A DNA stretch of 64,000 bases from Bradyrhizobium sp. WSM471 (GTDB taxonomy: Bacteria; Pseudomonadota; Alphaproteobacteria; Rhizobiales; Xanthobacteraceae), in NCBI RefSeq assembly GCF_000244915.1, contig NZ_CM001442.1, positions 3,720,001 through 3,784,000 of the forward strand, written 5' to 3'. Both the position numbers and the translations under genes were made by a program. The notes under the pieces were generated by a model. The model saw only the letters and a list, made by a program, of their open reading frames with translations, made no database searches and was not told the origin of the DNA. This document shows positions 35,650-45,302 of the stretch, one piece after another; positions within the stretch are counted from its first letter, which is position 1, and each line of letters starts with the position of its first letter.

Positions 35650-37352
35650 ACGCCGACCGCGATCATTGCGTTCTCGTGTTTGCTCCGATCGGCCGCGATG
35701 GACCGGCATCGGTCGAGCTTTTCCGTAGTTCGAATCTCGCAGCGATCAATTGTCGGGGTCTGCCTGAACTGGTCAGCGAGATGTCGGCGGGCGTGGGCGC
35801 GGTCCTTCTCGCCGAGGAGGGTCTGTTCGGGAAGGATACCCAGCCGCTGGCACATTGGATCGAGCGGCAGCCGCCCTGGTCCGACCTGCCCTTTGTCATT
35901 CTCACCAGCCACCGGGAGCAGCCGGCGGTGGTTGCCTGGCGCCGCAGCATCGTCGAGACACTTCGCAACGTTTCGCTGCTTGAACGCCCGGTTCAGCCGA
36001 TCACGCTGACGAGCGCAATTCAATCCGCAATGCGGGCCCGCCGGCGGCAATATGAAATTCGGACCTTGCTGCAGGCGCGCGAGCGGACGGCCCAGGAGCT
36101 CGAGAAGCTCGTGGTCGAGCGCACCCGTGCCCTCGAGGAGGCCAACAAGCATCTGCGGGCCGAAATGGAAGAGCGCGCCCGCGTCGAGGAGACCCTTCGT
36201 CAGGCCCAGAAGATCGAAGCCATCGGGCAATTGACCGGCGGAGTAGCGCACGACTTCAACAATCTGCTGATGGTGATCTCCGGTGGATTGGACATGCTCG
36301 ACCGGCAGACCGATCCTGATCGGCGGCGGCGCCTGTTGGAAGGAATGGTTCAGGCGGCGCAGCGTGGTGCCGGCCTGACCAGGCAGCTTCTGGCTTTTTC
36401 ACGGCGGCAGAAGCTCCGGCCCGAGGCCGTCGACATCCCGGCGCAGATCGGCGGCATGCGCGAATTGCTCGATCGGAGCCTGAGAGGCGACGTTCACGTC
36501 GAGTTCGATTTTCCGGAGGGGCTTTGGCCGGTGGAGGTCGATCCGGGAGAGCTCGAACTGGTCGTTCTCAACCTGGCGGTCAACGCCCGCGACGCGATGC
36601 CGAACGGCGGCACGATCGTTGTCCGTGGCGAGAACCTGGCCGGCCTGAACGAGAACGAGATCGCGGGCGATTACGTTCGTCTGTCCGTGGTCGACAGGGG
36701 CGTTGGAATGAGCCCCGAGATCCTGGCGCGGGTCTTCGAACCGTTCTTCACGACCAAGGATGTCGGGAAAGGCTCGGGCCTGGGGCTTGCCCAGGTTCAC
36801 GGATTTGCGACGCAGTCACGCGGGATGGTTCGCATAAAATCGATCGTCGACGAGGGCACCAGCATCGAGCTCTACTTGCCGCGATCCAGGAATATCCCTT
36901 CGGGTGAACGGCATCTCATCGACCTGAACAGGGCTCGGCCCAAGAAGGCCAATCATGGCCGGGTTCTCCTCGTCGAAGACGACGACGAGGTCGCCGCGCT
37001 GGTCAGCGAGATGCTTGCGCAGCTCGGTTACCAGGTCACGCGCGCGGCCAGCGCTGCGGCGGCGCTCGGTGCCCTAGCGGACGGCCGCTCCGTCGATCTG
37101 GTGTTTTCCGATATCATGATGCCGGGCGGCATGAACGGTGTCGAGCTCGCGTCCGAGATCAAGAGACGGCGAAGCGACATTCCGGTCTTGCTGACGAGCG
37201 GATACGCCGAAGCCGCGGTTCGCGACGCCGAAACAGCCGGGATCCGGATCCTGTCGAAACCCTACCACATCGACGAGCTCGCCGCAGCGCTCAGTGCTGC
37301 AAAATCGGACTTTCGAATCAGAGCGGAAACCAAGCGCTCCGGGGCGTCGTGA
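35646..37352 (+). CDS. hybrid sensor histidine kinase with degenerate N-terminal receiver and C-terminal receiver
   Basis: A 568-residue cytoplasmic protein with no membrane helices. Residues 1-130 fold like a receiver ([21 protein letters not shown]) but lack the phospho-acceptor aspartate ([10 protein letters not shown]). A coiled coil (about 133-190) leads to the dimerisation box with H202 in [11 protein letters not shown], the ATPase domain (N-box [25 protein letters not shown]), and a receiver with D489 in [10 protein letters not shown]. Its ATG overlaps the KaiC-like stop codon. The N-terminal pseudo-receiver is a likely docking site for the KaiC-like ATPase. No DNA-binding output protein lies next to it. 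Confidence 0.92.
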   Translation: MNADRDHCVLVFAPIGRDGPASVELFRSSNLAAINCRGLPELVSEMSAGVGAVLLAEEGLFGKDTQPLAHWIERQPPWSDLPFVILTSHREQPAVVAWRRSIVETLRNVSLLERPVQPITLTSAIQSAMRARRRQYEIRTLLQARERTAQELEKLVVERTRALEEANKHLRAEMEERARVEETLRQAQKIEAIGQLTGGVAHDFNNLLMVISGGLDMLDRQTDPDRRRRLLEGMVQAAQRGAGLTRQLLAFSRRQKLRPEAVDIPAQIGGMRELLDRSLRGDVHVEFDFPEGLWPVEVDPGELELVVLNLAVNARDAMPNGGTIVVRGENLAGLNENEIAGDYVRLSVVDRGVGMSPEILARVFEPFFTTKDVGKGSGLGLAQVHGFATQSRGMVRIKSIVDEGTSIELYLPRSRNIPSGERHLIDLNRARPKKANHGRVLLVEDDDEVAALVSEMLAQLGYQVTRAASAAAALGALADGRSVDLVFSDIMMPGGMNGVELASEIKRRRSDIPVLLTSGYAEAAVRDAETAGIRILSKPYHIDELAAALSAAKSDFRIRAETKRSGAS

Positions 37353-37408
37353 TGGGGGCTGTGGCATCGCCTCGACAAGCCGCACTCTATCGGGCGCTGC
37401 CGATTTGG

Positions 37409-38176
37409 CTAGTGAATGATCTGGTTTAGAAAAGCCTTCGCTCGTTCCGTGCGAGGATCTCGAAAGAATGTTTCCGGATCCGCTTCCTCGATGATGTTTC
37501 CGCGATCCATGAAGACCACTCGGTCGGCGACCTCCCGGGCAAATCCCATTTCGTGCGTCACGCACACCATCGTCATTCCCTCTTTCGCCAACTCGACCAT
37601 GGTTTCCAGTACCTCCTTGACCATCTCGGGGTCGAGAGCCGATGTCGGTTCGTCGAACAGCATGATCTTGGGCTGCATGCACAGCGCTCGCGCGATGGCG
37701 ACACGTTGCTGCTGACCGCCCGACAATTGCGCGGGATACTTGTCGGCCTGATCCTGAATGCGGACCTTCCGCAGCAGGCCGAGTGCGCGATCGCGCGCTT
37801 CAGACTGCGAAATCCCGCGAACCTTAATTGGAGCCAGCATGCAGTTTTCCGCGACGGTGAGGTGCGGAAATAGGTTGAAGCTTTGAAATACCATCCCGAC
37901 TTCACAACGTACGCTGTTGATGTCGGCGATGCGGTTGGTCAGCTCGACACCATCGACGATGATCCTGCCTGCATCGTGCTTCTCGATATGGTTGATGCAC
38001 CGGATAAGGGTGGACTTGCCGGAGCCTGATGGTCCGCAGAGCACGATCTTCTCGCCCTTGTCGACCTTGAGGGTGACGTCGTTCAGCGCGGTGAATGCGC
38101 CGAACCGCTTCGTCACGTTCTCGACGACGACGATCTCGGCGGGCCGTGTGGCATTGCGGACAGTCGCTTGAGGCAT
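37409..38176 (-). CDS. polar amino-acid ABC transporter ATPase (GlnQ/HisP type)
   Basis: A 255-residue ATPase of the polar amino-acid uptake family. Walker A is GPSGSGKST, the signature is LSGGQQQR, and Walker B is [14 protein letters not shown]. The start is ATG at 38176 with GGGAG upstream (MPQATVRN); the longer frame is not family-like. It is the last gene of the leftward importer operon. Confidence 0.92.
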   Translation of the reverse strand: MPQATVRNATRPAEIVVVENVTKRFGAFTALNDVTLKVDKGEKIVLCGPSGSGKSTLIRCINHIEKHDAGRIIVDGVELTNRIADINSVRCEVGMVFQSFNLFPHLTVAENCMLAPIKVRGISQSEARDRALGLLRKVRIQDQADKYPAQLSGGQQQRVAIARALCMQPKIMLFDEPTSALDPEMVKEVLETMVELAKEGMTMVCVTHEMGFAREVADRVVFMDRGNIIEEADPETFFRDPRTERAKAFLNQIIH

Positions 38177-38216
38177 GTTCGTCTCCCAAATGCGGGGCCA
38201 TTTGGTACCCCGATGG

Positions 38217-38909
38217 TCAGCGGGCAGCGGCAACAGCATATCGCTTGCGAAGGATGGCGACGCACTGGGACGCCGCAGAGCTGATGACGAGATAGGCTAC
38301 TGCTATGACGAGGTACATTTCGACGAGGCGGCCGTTGAGCTGCGCGAGCTTGGAGGCCGCACCGAGAAGATCCGTCAACGACAGGACGTAGACGAGAGAC
38401 GTGTCCTGAAACAGGATGATCGTCTGGCTCAGGATAATCGGACTTGCCACCCGCAGGACCTGCGGGAGGACAATCTGGCGGTAGGTGTCGTAGGTGGACA
38501 GCGCGAGGGCTTGGCAGGCCTCAAACTGGCCCTTGTTCACGGCGCGCAGTCCAACGCGGATGATCTCGGAATAGTAGGCCGCCTCAAACAAGCCGAAAGT
38601 GATGAAGGCGGTATAGGTGGCGCCGATCGGGATGGGGCGGCCGTTGCCGCTAAGGTGCCCGAGCACGATCGGCACCAGGAAGAAAAACCAGAATAGAACG
38701 AGGATCAGCGGGATCGATCGGATGATCGCGACGTAGCCGCGGATGATCTGGGCAACCACGGGAAGCTCGAAGTGCTGCGCCAGCGCAAGGCAGGTTCCGA
38801 GAATCATGCCGATGGCGAACGCGGCGGCCGTGAGCGACAGCGAGAACAGCAGGCCCGACCAGAGATAGGGCCATGATTGCGCGACGATCGAGAAATCGAG
38901 GGCGTTCAT
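38217..38909 (-). CDS. amino-acid ABC transporter permease
   Basis: A 230-residue His/Glu/Gln/Arg-type permease with about five membrane helices. The EAA motif appears in [20 protein letters not shown]. It overlaps the upstream permease gene by 4 bases and forms a heterodimer with it. Confidence 0.92.
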   Translation of the reverse strand: MNALDFSIVAQSWPYLWSGLLFSLSLTAAAFAIGMILGTCLALAQHFELPVVAQIIRGYVAIIRSIPLILVLFWFFFLVPIVLGHLSGNGRPIPIGATYTAFITFGLFEAAYYSEIIRVGLRAVNKGQFEACQALALSTYDTYRQIVLPQVLRVASPIILSQTIILFQDTSLVYVLSLTDLLGAASKLAQLNGRLVEMYLVIAVAYLVISSAASQCVAILRKRYAVAAAR

Positions 38910-39697
38910 TTCGCGGCTCCCATCACGCCGGGCAAGGCGCCTTGCTCCACTTCGCCGGCGAGATCCTGGTCAGCCGGGAGCGTGGCGGGCGCGCTACCCG
39001 GAATCCGGACCGCTCTGTCGATCAGCGCCATGGCTTGATAGGCAATCAGTGCCAGACAGAGATAGACGATGGTCGCCGCGCCAAAGGCAGTGAATGTCTG
39101 GAACGTCGCTTCACTGATCTGGCGTGCCTGGGCGGTCAGCTCCATCAAACCGATCGTGAGTGCGACGGAGGTGTTCTTGTAGATGCCCATCACCTCGCTG
39201 GTGAGGCTCGGCACGATGAGGCGCAAGGCCTGCGGCACGATGACGTGTCGATAGGTGAGGTAACCGCTGAGGCCGAGGGCGTTGGCGGCTTCGAGCTGTC
39301 CTTTTGGGAGCGCCTCGATGCCGGCCCGGACCTGCTCGGCTATGCGGGAAGCCGTGTAGAGCCCGAGGCAAAGAAGTGCCGGGAAGAACGATGCCCATGG
39401 CGGCGGGATCTGCTTGATTGCATCTCCGATTGCGCTCGGCACCACCTCCGGGAAAACAAAATACCAGAGGAACATCTGCACAAGGACAGGGATGTTCCGG
39501 AATATCTCGACATAGAGCCGGGCCGATATCGCGAAGACGCGATTTTGCACCGTGCGGCCCACGCCGACGATCACCCCGATGCCGAAGGCGATCCACCAGC
39601 CGAAGAAGGCGAGAGCGAGTGTCCAACCGAGGCCCGACAGCAGCCAGTCGATATAGCGCTGGCCGTCCGCCGTCTGTTCAAAAAGCACTCCGAACAT
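38906..39697 (-). CDS. amino-acid ABC transporter permease
   Basis: A 263-residue His/Glu/Gln/Arg-type permease; the coupling loop appears in AANALGLSGYLTYRHVIVPQ. It lies 63 bases downstream of the binding-protein gene and overlaps the second permease gene (ATGA), so both are co-translated. Confidence 0.92.
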   Translation of the reverse strand: MFGVLFEQTADGQRYIDWLLSGLGWTLALAFFGWWIAFGIGVIVGVGRTVQNRVFAISARLYVEIFRNIPVLVQMFLWYFVFPEVVPSAIGDAIKQIPPPWASFFPALLCLGLYTASRIAEQVRAGIEALPKGQLEAANALGLSGYLTYRHVIVPQALRLIVPSLTSEVMGIYKNTSVALTIGLMELTAQARQISEATFQTFTAFGAATIVYLCLALIAYQAMALIDRAVRIPGSAPATLPADQDLAGEVEQGALPGVMGAAK

Positions 39698-39760
39698 CGC
39701 GAGTCCTCAAAGTTGCAGGTGCGGACGAGGATGACCTGGCGAGACGATCGGCTCCGTCAG

Positions 39761-40669
39761 TCAGTCGACAGAATCGCTGGGATGCGCGATCCGGCCCATC
39801 AATTCGTCGGTGAGCGGAAATGCGAGATTCTCACCCTTGGGCGGGATCGGCTTGGTGAACCATTTTGCGTAGGTCTTCTCGAATTGGCCTGATGCCATTT
39901 GCTTGGAGAGAACGTCGTCGACGAGTGCCTTGAAGCCGGCATCGCCCTTCGTGAACATCAGCCCGTAGTAGATCTTCGCGTAACCCTCGGGAAGGAACAG
40001 GAGTGCGTCCGGATTCGGCGCCGCAGCCTTCAGCCCGGCGAGGAGAATATCGTCCTCCATGAAGGCGGCCGCACGGCCGGTGTTCAACATGAGGAACGAT
40101 TCCGCATGGTCCTTGGCTTGGACGATGTTGAGGCCGAGCTGTTCCTTGGCGTTGACGCCCTGCGCGAAGCCGACCGCGTTGGAGCCCTGGGTGACGACGA
40201 TCGTCTTGCCTTTCAGGTCGCCGGCGGTCTTGACGCCACTGGCGGCTTTGACCAGCCATCGCGGCTGGCTGACGAACGTGGCGACCGAAAACGAGACCTG
40301 TTCCTGCCGCTTCTTGTCATTCGCGGTGCCGCCGCATTCGATGTCGACGGTCCCGCTCTGGATCAGCGGTATCCGGTTCGACGAGTTCACCGGGGTGAAA
40401 CTGACCTTGAGATTGGGCAATCTCAGCTCCTCCTTGACGCGATCGACGATCGCCGCGCAGAGATCGAGCGAGAAACCGACGGGCTTCTGGTCGGGCCCGA
40501 GGTACGAGAACGGTATTGAGGCCTCACGGTGACCGATCGTAATCGAACCGCTGGATTTGATCTTGTCCAGCGTCGGGCTATCCGCCGCCGCGGAGGGGCT
40601 TGCGTTGCTAACTAAGAGCGCCGGGAGAAGTCCCAATACCTGAACGAGCTGTTTCATGGTTTTTGTCAT
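39761..40669 (-). CDS. amino-acid ABC transporter substrate-binding protein
   Basis: A 302-residue bacterial extracellular solute-binding protein family 3 member with a signal peptide (hydrophobic LVQVLGLLPALLVS, cleavage near PSAAADS). The block GSITIGHREASIPFSYLGPD (split in use) and CGGTANDKKRQEQVSFS match glutamate/aspartate-type binders (GltI/BztA-like). Start is either 40669 or an ATG four codons later (40657). It lies 17 bases after the aminotransferase gene in the same operon. Confidence 0.9.
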   Translation of the reverse strand: MTKTMKQLVQVLGLLPALLVSNASPSAAADSPTLDKIKSSGSITIGHREASIPFSYLGPDQKPVGFSLDLCAAIVDRVKEELRLPNLKVSFTPVNSSNRIPLIQSGTVDIECGGTANDKKRQEQVSFSVATFVSQPRWLVKAASGVKTAGDLKGKTIVVTQGSNAVGFAQGVNAKEQLGLNIVQAKDHAESFLMLNTGRAAAFMEDDILLAGLKAAAPNPDALLFLPEGYAKIYYGLMFTKGDAGFKALVDDVLSKQMASGQFEKTYAKWFTKPIPPKGENLAFPLTDELMGRIAHPSDSVD

Positions 40670-40686
40670 CCCATCGTTTGTCAAAT

Positions 40687-41847
40687 TCAAGCTGCAACCG
40701 AAGGGCGTCCGAGCCCTCGCCGGCGAATGACGTCGATCAGGCGATCGATATCCGTCGCGGTGTTGAACATGCCGAGCGAGACGCGGATGCCGTCACGTTC
40801 GGGCGAAACCCGCACGCCGTTCTCCTCGAAATGCCCGAGCCAGTCCGCTGCGGGCAGGGCGATGACGTAGATGTGCGGAGCGCGGTGTTGTCGCTCGTGC
40901 GGGCCAACCAGGCGGACGTCCAATTCGTCCAGGCGCGCGATCAGGTGATCGCCGAGGTCGAAGCAGTGGTTCTGGATGTTCTGCACCCCGATCTGCTCGA
41001 TCATGTCGAGGGAAGCACCCAGAGCATGGATCGCGGGCAGATTGAAATTGCCAAGTTCGAAGCGCCTGGCGGTCGCAGAGGGCGCCATTTTGTCGGGACA
41101 CGCGATGAGGTCGCTGGGGATATCGGCGAGGCTCGCGGCCGCCATATAGGTCGGTTCCAGCTCTCGAAGGGATTTGTCCCAATAGAGAAGCCCGAGGCCT
41201 TGCGGAACGAGCAATCCCTTGTGGCTGCCGGAGCCGATGAAGCTGGCGCCGATCGCCTTCGCATCAACAGGTACGACGCCGATCGCCTGCATCACATCGA
41301 CGACAAAGTAGAGCTTCTTCCTGGCGCACATCGCGCCGACGCTCTCGATGTCAAAGCGGTGACCGGCATGGAAGGTCACATGCGACATCGAGATTGCGCG
41401 CGTCTTGTCGTCAATGAAGGGAGCAAAGCTGTCGGCATCGACGATATCCGTCATCGGAATGAAGCGAATTTCGACGCCCTTCCGTTGCAGATTGAGGAAC
41501 GCGTAGGCGTTGTTCGGATGATCGCCGTGGACCATCAGGACATTGTCACCGGCCTGGAGCGGCAATGCGTTTGCCGCGATGTTCATGCTTTCCGACGTGT
41601 TTTTCGTGAAGGCGATCTCATCGGCAGTCACGCCGAGAAAGCGAGCGACCTTGGCGCGGGTCTGCTCCACCCGGTCGAGCCAGACGCTCTTCGGGCCAGC
41701 CGTCTCGAAGCCCTCGCGAAGGAAGAGCTCGATCGCGGCTCTCACCGGGCGCGCGAGCGGCGTTTGAAATCCCGAGTCCAGATAAACCATCCGTTCAACG
41801 GCAGGGAATTCCTTCCTCACGGCGTCCACGTCGTAGTGACGAGACAT
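40687..41847 (-). CDS. class V PLP-dependent aminotransferase / cysteine desulfurase-like
   Basis: A 386-residue fold-type I PLP enzyme of class V. The PLP lysine lies in GSGSHKGLLVPQGLG, the phosphate region in TKNTSESMNIAANAL, and the aspartate in FVVDVMQAIGV. The group includes cysteine desulfurases, isopenicillin-N epimerase-like and other amino-acid lyases or aminotransferases; the reaction cannot be fixed. The start is ATG at 41847 with AGGAG upstream. It heads the amino-acid importer operon, so it likely acts on the imported compound. It is divergent from an IclR gene. Confidence 0.85.
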   Translation of the reverse strand: MSRHYDVDAVRKEFPAVERMVYLDSGFQTPLARPVRAAIELFLREGFETAGPKSVWLDRVEQTRAKVARFLGVTADEIAFTKNTSESMNIAANALPLQAGDNVLMVHGDHPNNAYAFLNLQRKGVEIRFIPMTDIVDADSFAPFIDDKTRAISMSHVTFHAGHRFDIESVGAMCARKKLYFVVDVMQAIGVVPVDAKAIGASFIGSGSHKGLLVPQGLGLLYWDKSLRELEPTYMAAASLADIPSDLIACPDKMAPSATARRFELGNFNLPAIHALGASLDMIEQIGVQNIQNHCFDLGDHLIARLDELDVRLVGPHERQHRAPHIYVIALPAADWLGHFEENGVRVSPERDGIRVSLGMFNTATDIDRLIDVIRRRGLGRPSVAA

Positions 41848-42080
41848 ACACATCTCCTGTTGAGCGCGCCGTCGGACTTGGCGGTCGGCCATGCGACGAA
41901 GCGACATTTCGAAACGGCGAGACCGCGCTGCACAAGTTCTAGTCAATCGCCGACAGCGCCAAGAATATGAGCTTTCCGGATTTGGACAAATGGAATTGTC
42001 GAATATCAATAGATTTTATTCCGAAAAATGATAATTATTGGATGCAGTGTATTTTGCTGCCAATCCCAACCGGTAGGGAA

Positions 42081-42878
42081 ATGACGAAGCAAGTTGAGAG
42101 GGATGGACCCTTGGACCGCGCCCTCGCGATCGTTCGGCATGTGGCTGACCAACGCAAAGCCGTCTCAGCGGCAGAGATCGCCAAGGCTCTCTCGCTGCCT
42201 CTTCCAACGGCGCACAGGTTGATCGGAAATCTTGAAGGCCGCGGACTGCTTCAGAAGGCGTTGGGGACCAAGCGTTACGTTGTGGGTAATCAACTCGTCA
42301 CGCTATCCGCGACTGTGATCGGAGCGGCCTTCCGCACAGCGCGGCGGCACGCGGTGCTTCGAGCGGTCGCGGCAGAAATCGGTGAACAATGCGAGATCGG
42401 CGTCGTGCGCGATAATTCCGTCGCCTATGTGGACAGCGTTCGCGTTTCGGAGCCGCAAGGTCTTCAGTTCAATCCGGGAGAAGCGGCGCCGCTACACTGC
42501 ACGTCCACCGGAAAGATCTACATGAGCGGATTGCCCGAGCGGACGCGGGTGAAGCTGTGCCACGCACTCGCTCTGATCAAATTCACTGAAACGACGATTG
42601 TCGATGTCCACGCGCTAATGAAGGTGCTCGAAGAGACGCGGCAGCGCGGCTGGGCCAAAACGAACGAAGAGTACGTGAAAGGCGTGGTGGGGTGTGCCGT
42701 GCCCATCCTGTCCCCGGATCGAGAGCTGATCGCTTGCCTGGGCGTCTCCGTGCCGGTGGCACGCGTCAGCTTCGTCGAGTTGGACCGGTTCATAGGCCCG
42801 CTGCAAAAGGCTGCCGCTCTGCTGTCGGAGACCATTTTGCAGGTTGATGACGATGATGACGCAGATGCCCGACGATGA
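42081..42878 (+). CDS. IclR-family transcriptional regulator
   Basis: A 265-residue IclR regulator. The winged helix (about 10-65, AAEIAKALSLPLPTAHRLIGNL split) and the effector domain (about 80-255) are both present. ATG at 42081 is the chosen start because it gives the usual family length; the frame is open further upstream. It is divergent from the aminotransferase/amino-acid importer operon, across an AT-rich 233-base region, and probably regulates it. Confidence 0.85.
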   Translation: MTKQVERDGPLDRALAIVRHVADQRKAVSAAEIAKALSLPLPTAHRLIGNLEGRGLLQKALGTKRYVVGNQLVTLSATVIGAAFRTARRHAVLRAVAAEIGEQCEIGVVRDNSVAYVDSVRVSEPQGLQFNPGEAAPLHCTSTGKIYMSGLPERTRVKLCHALALIKFTETTIVDVHALMKVLEETRQRGWAKTNEEYVKGVVGCAVPILSPDRELIACLGVSVPVARVSFVELDRFIGPLQKAAALLSETILQVDDDDDADARR

Positions 42879-42887
42879 CATCCTGCT

Positions 42888-42986
42888 CCTGTTTTGCCCG
42901 ACGAGTCAAATCGTTTTCGGTAAAACGTAAGTCATTGATTTGCCACGCCCCGGCTACTGTGCATGGGGTTGTTTTCGCACTTTTTG
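42888..42986. repeat. possible dispersed intergenic repeat fragment
   Basis: The stretch beginning CCTGTTTTGCCCGACGAGTC and ending with TGCATGGGGTTGTTTTCGC resembles, from memory, a non-coding sequence often seen in Bradyrhizobium intergenic regions. No second copy is in this window, so this is a weak call. Confidence 0.3.
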
Positions 42987-42992
42987 TTTGAG

Positions 42993-43010
42993 CGCGCCCC
43001 GCGGGGCGCG
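42993..43010. terminator. GC-rich palindrome at the 3' end of the patatin gene
   Basis: CGCGCCCCG / CGGGGCGCG is a perfect 18-base palindrome 5 bases beyond the patatin-gene stop. No T-run follows on the minus strand, so it is at best a weak terminator between two converging transcripts. Confidence 0.4.
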
Positions 43011-43014
43011 TTGC

Positions 43015-44178
43015 TCACGCGCTTTCCGTCTCCCGGTGCACATCGTGCACCACCAGCCCCATGCCTTCGTCGGGCATCTTGATCCAGTCGCGGCGCTTGA
43101 GGGTGCGCTTGGTGTCTTCGTAGCCGGAGGTCCAGTGCTCGCGCATCGAGGTGCCCGAGAATTCGTGGTCCTTGGCGTCGCCTTCATAGGCCTTCTGCTG
43201 GTAGATCAGATGCAGGATCGCGATCTCCGGCATGTGGCGCAGGCTCGACTTGAGTTTGCGCTCCTCCTCGGAGAGCTGCTCGTCGGGCAGCTTCGCCAAG
43301 GCCTTGTAGAGCAGGACCTTGAGGTTGTGGGTGCGGCGGTAGACGTCGGTGTTGTGGCGGGTGCGCGAGGAATACATGATGTCCTTGTGGCGGGCCATCA
43401 CGTCCTGGATCGAGCGCGGCAGCACGCCCCGCGCGCTGAACAGGTCGACCTGGAACACCAGCGAATTGAGCGCGTCCTCCTGGTCGAGCAGGTGCTGGAG
43501 CGGCGTATTGGAGACGATGCCGCCGTCCCAGAAATGATCGGTGCCGATCCGTACCATCGGCAGTGCCGGGGGCAGGGCGCCGGAAGCCATGATGTGCTCC
43601 GGCTCGATCTCGTCATGGGAATTGTCGAAATAGATGAAATTGCCGGAGAGCACGTTCACGGCGCCGACTGCGAAGCGAACCTTCTTCTCGTTGATGAGGT
43701 CGAAGTCGACGAGTTCGAGCAGGCTCTCCTTCAGCGGCATCGTGTCGTAATAGCTGGTGGCGGTCCGGGCTCCGACCGGGCTGAGCCATGGATTGACTTG
43801 ATGCGGGCTGAAGAAGCCCGGCTGGCCCATCGCCGACGTCATCCAGGCGCTGGTGAGATTGCGCCACTGGCGAAAGATGTCGCCGTCAGGCGTGTAGTGC
43901 CAGATCTTGCGGTTGGTGATGCGCTCCCAGAAAATGCGCAGCGCCTCGAGCCGCTTCTCCGGCTTGTTGCCGGCGATGATGGCGGAGTTGATCGCGCCGA
44001 TCGAGACGCCGCAGACCCAGTCGGGCTCGATGCCGGCCTCGTGCAGCGCCTGGTAGACGCCGGCCTGATAGGCGCCGAGCGCGCCGCCACCTTGCAGCAC
44101 CAGCGCGACGCGGTCGCAGCGCTCGGGCCGCCAGCCTCGTGAAGAAGGCTGATGTGTCTGATATGTGCGGGCGTCCAT
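43015..44178 (-). CDS. patatin-like phospholipase/lipase family protein (with DUF3734-like C-terminus)
   Basis: A 387-residue patatin-fold serine hydrolase. The oxyanion loop GGGALGAYQAG, nucleophile GVSIG (GxSxG) and catalytic aspartate in FWDGGIVSNTP are all present, forming the Ser-Asp dyad. The C-terminal third (about 270-387), rich in charged residues, fits the DUF3734 extension. It may hydrolyse lipids or polyester-linked substrates. GGGAG precedes the ATG at 44178. It is divergent from acetoacetate decarboxylase, a pairing that suggests ketone-body or polyhydroxybutyrate metabolism. Confidence 0.88.
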   Translation of the reverse strand: MDARTYQTHQPSSRGWRPERCDRVALVLQGGGALGAYQAGVYQALHEAGIEPDWVCGVSIGAINSAIIAGNKPEKRLEALRIFWERITNRKIWHYTPDGDIFRQWRNLTSAWMTSAMGQPGFFSPHQVNPWLSPVGARTATSYYDTMPLKESLLELVDFDLINEKKVRFAVGAVNVLSGNFIYFDNSHDEIEPEHIMASGALPPALPMVRIGTDHFWDGGIVSNTPLQHLLDQEDALNSLVFQVDLFSARGVLPRSIQDVMARHKDIMYSSRTRHNTDVYRRTHNLKVLLYKALAKLPDEQLSEEERKLKSSLRHMPEIAILHLIYQQKAYEGDAKDHEFSGTSMREHWTSGYEDTKRTLKRRDWIKMPDEGMGLVVHDVHRETESA

Positions 44179-44410
44179 GGTCGGTGCTCCCTGTTTCGCC
44201 AAACGATTGCGTCCGGCGGTGACGGCGTAATGACAATTCTGGCGCCGATGCATCGCTTGCATGCACCATGATCGCCTTGGGAATGGCTGCGGTCGTGCGG
44301 CTGACGGAAATCCTTCACATCGCAGTCAATGACGGCGGCTAGCACTCTGCATCGCCGCCTGACGCCGCCGGGTGGGCATCACGTGAGCGCCACGAGAGGA
44401 GAGACCAGCG

Positions 44411-45193
44411 ATGCGCAGGGAAGATTTGCTGAGACTTCCGTCGATGCCGGCGGCCGGGCCGAGCTATCCGGCCGGGCCCTATCGCTTCGTCAACCGCGAA
44501 TTCCTCGTCATCACCTACGAGACCGATCCGGACCTCATCCGCGCCGGCCTGCCTGAGCCGCTGGAGCCGATCGATCAGCCGATCGTGCATTACGAATGGA
44601 TCAGGATGCCGGACTCGTCCGGCTTTGGCAGCTACACCGAATCCGGCCTCGTCATCCCCGCGCGCCTGCACGGCGAGGAGGTCAACTTCGTCTCGCAGAT
44701 GTATCTGGACGATGATCCGCCGATCGCCGCCGGCCGCGAGATCTGGGGCTTTCCCAAGAAATACGCTCATCCCAAACTCGAGATCGTCAAGGACACGCTG
44801 ACGGGCACGCTGGAATATGCCGGCCAGCTCGTCGCCATGGGCACGATGGGTTACAAGCACGAGAGCATGGCCGGCAACGGCGATCTCACCCGCGCCACGC
44901 TGTCGAAGACGCAGATCAATCTGAAGATGATCCCCGGCGTCGACGGTCGCCTCGAGGTCTGCCAGCTGGTCGCGATCAACCTCACCGACATCGTGCCGAA
45001 GGGCTCCTGGATGGGGCCCGGCCGGCTGCATCTGGTGCCGCATGTCAACGCGCCCGTCGCTGATTTCCCGGTCCGCCGCTGCCTCGGCGCGCATCATTAC
45101 ATCGCCGACCTGACGCTGCCGTTCGGCCGCGTCGTGCACGACTACATCAGGGAAGCCGAGGCGGCGGCCTCGACCGGGTTGGCGGCCGAGTAG
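44411..45193 (+). CDS. adc: acetoacetate decarboxylase
   Basis: A 260-residue acetoacetate decarboxylase. The Schiff-base lysine region REIWGFPKKYAHPKL is clear, with LDDDPPIAAG before it and the C-terminal PVRRCLGAHHYIADLTLP. The reaction is acetoacetate to acetone and CO2. AGGAGAGACC precedes the ATG. It is divergent from the patatin-like gene across a 232-base gap with no other gene. Members of the ADC superfamily may use other substrates, but the length and motifs support the plain enzyme. Confidence 0.9.
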   Translation: MRREDLLRLPSMPAAGPSYPAGPYRFVNREFLVITYETDPDLIRAGLPEPLEPIDQPIVHYEWIRMPDSSGFGSYTESGLVIPARLHGEEVNFVSQMYLDDDPPIAAGREIWGFPKKYAHPKLEIVKDTLTGTLEYAGQLVAMGTMGYKHESMAGNGDLTRATLSKTQINLKMIPGVDGRLEVCQLVAINLTDIVPKGSWMGPGRLHLVPHVNAPVADFPVRRCLGAHHYIADLTLPFGRVVHDYIREAEAAASTGLAAE

Positions 45194-45302
45194 GGCGTCA
45201 TCATCAAACTGTAACAATGCCGTAATTGAGTACCCGCGTGGGTCCGGAAGATGCGTCAGCCATCTTCCGGAGCGGGGCATTCGTTGACGGTTGGGGTTGG
45301 TC

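Noticed and set aside
34135..37352. A complete circadian clock locus
   Set aside because: Only a KaiC-like ATPase and a histidine kinase are present; there is no kaiA or kaiB in the window and the phosphosite pair is altered.
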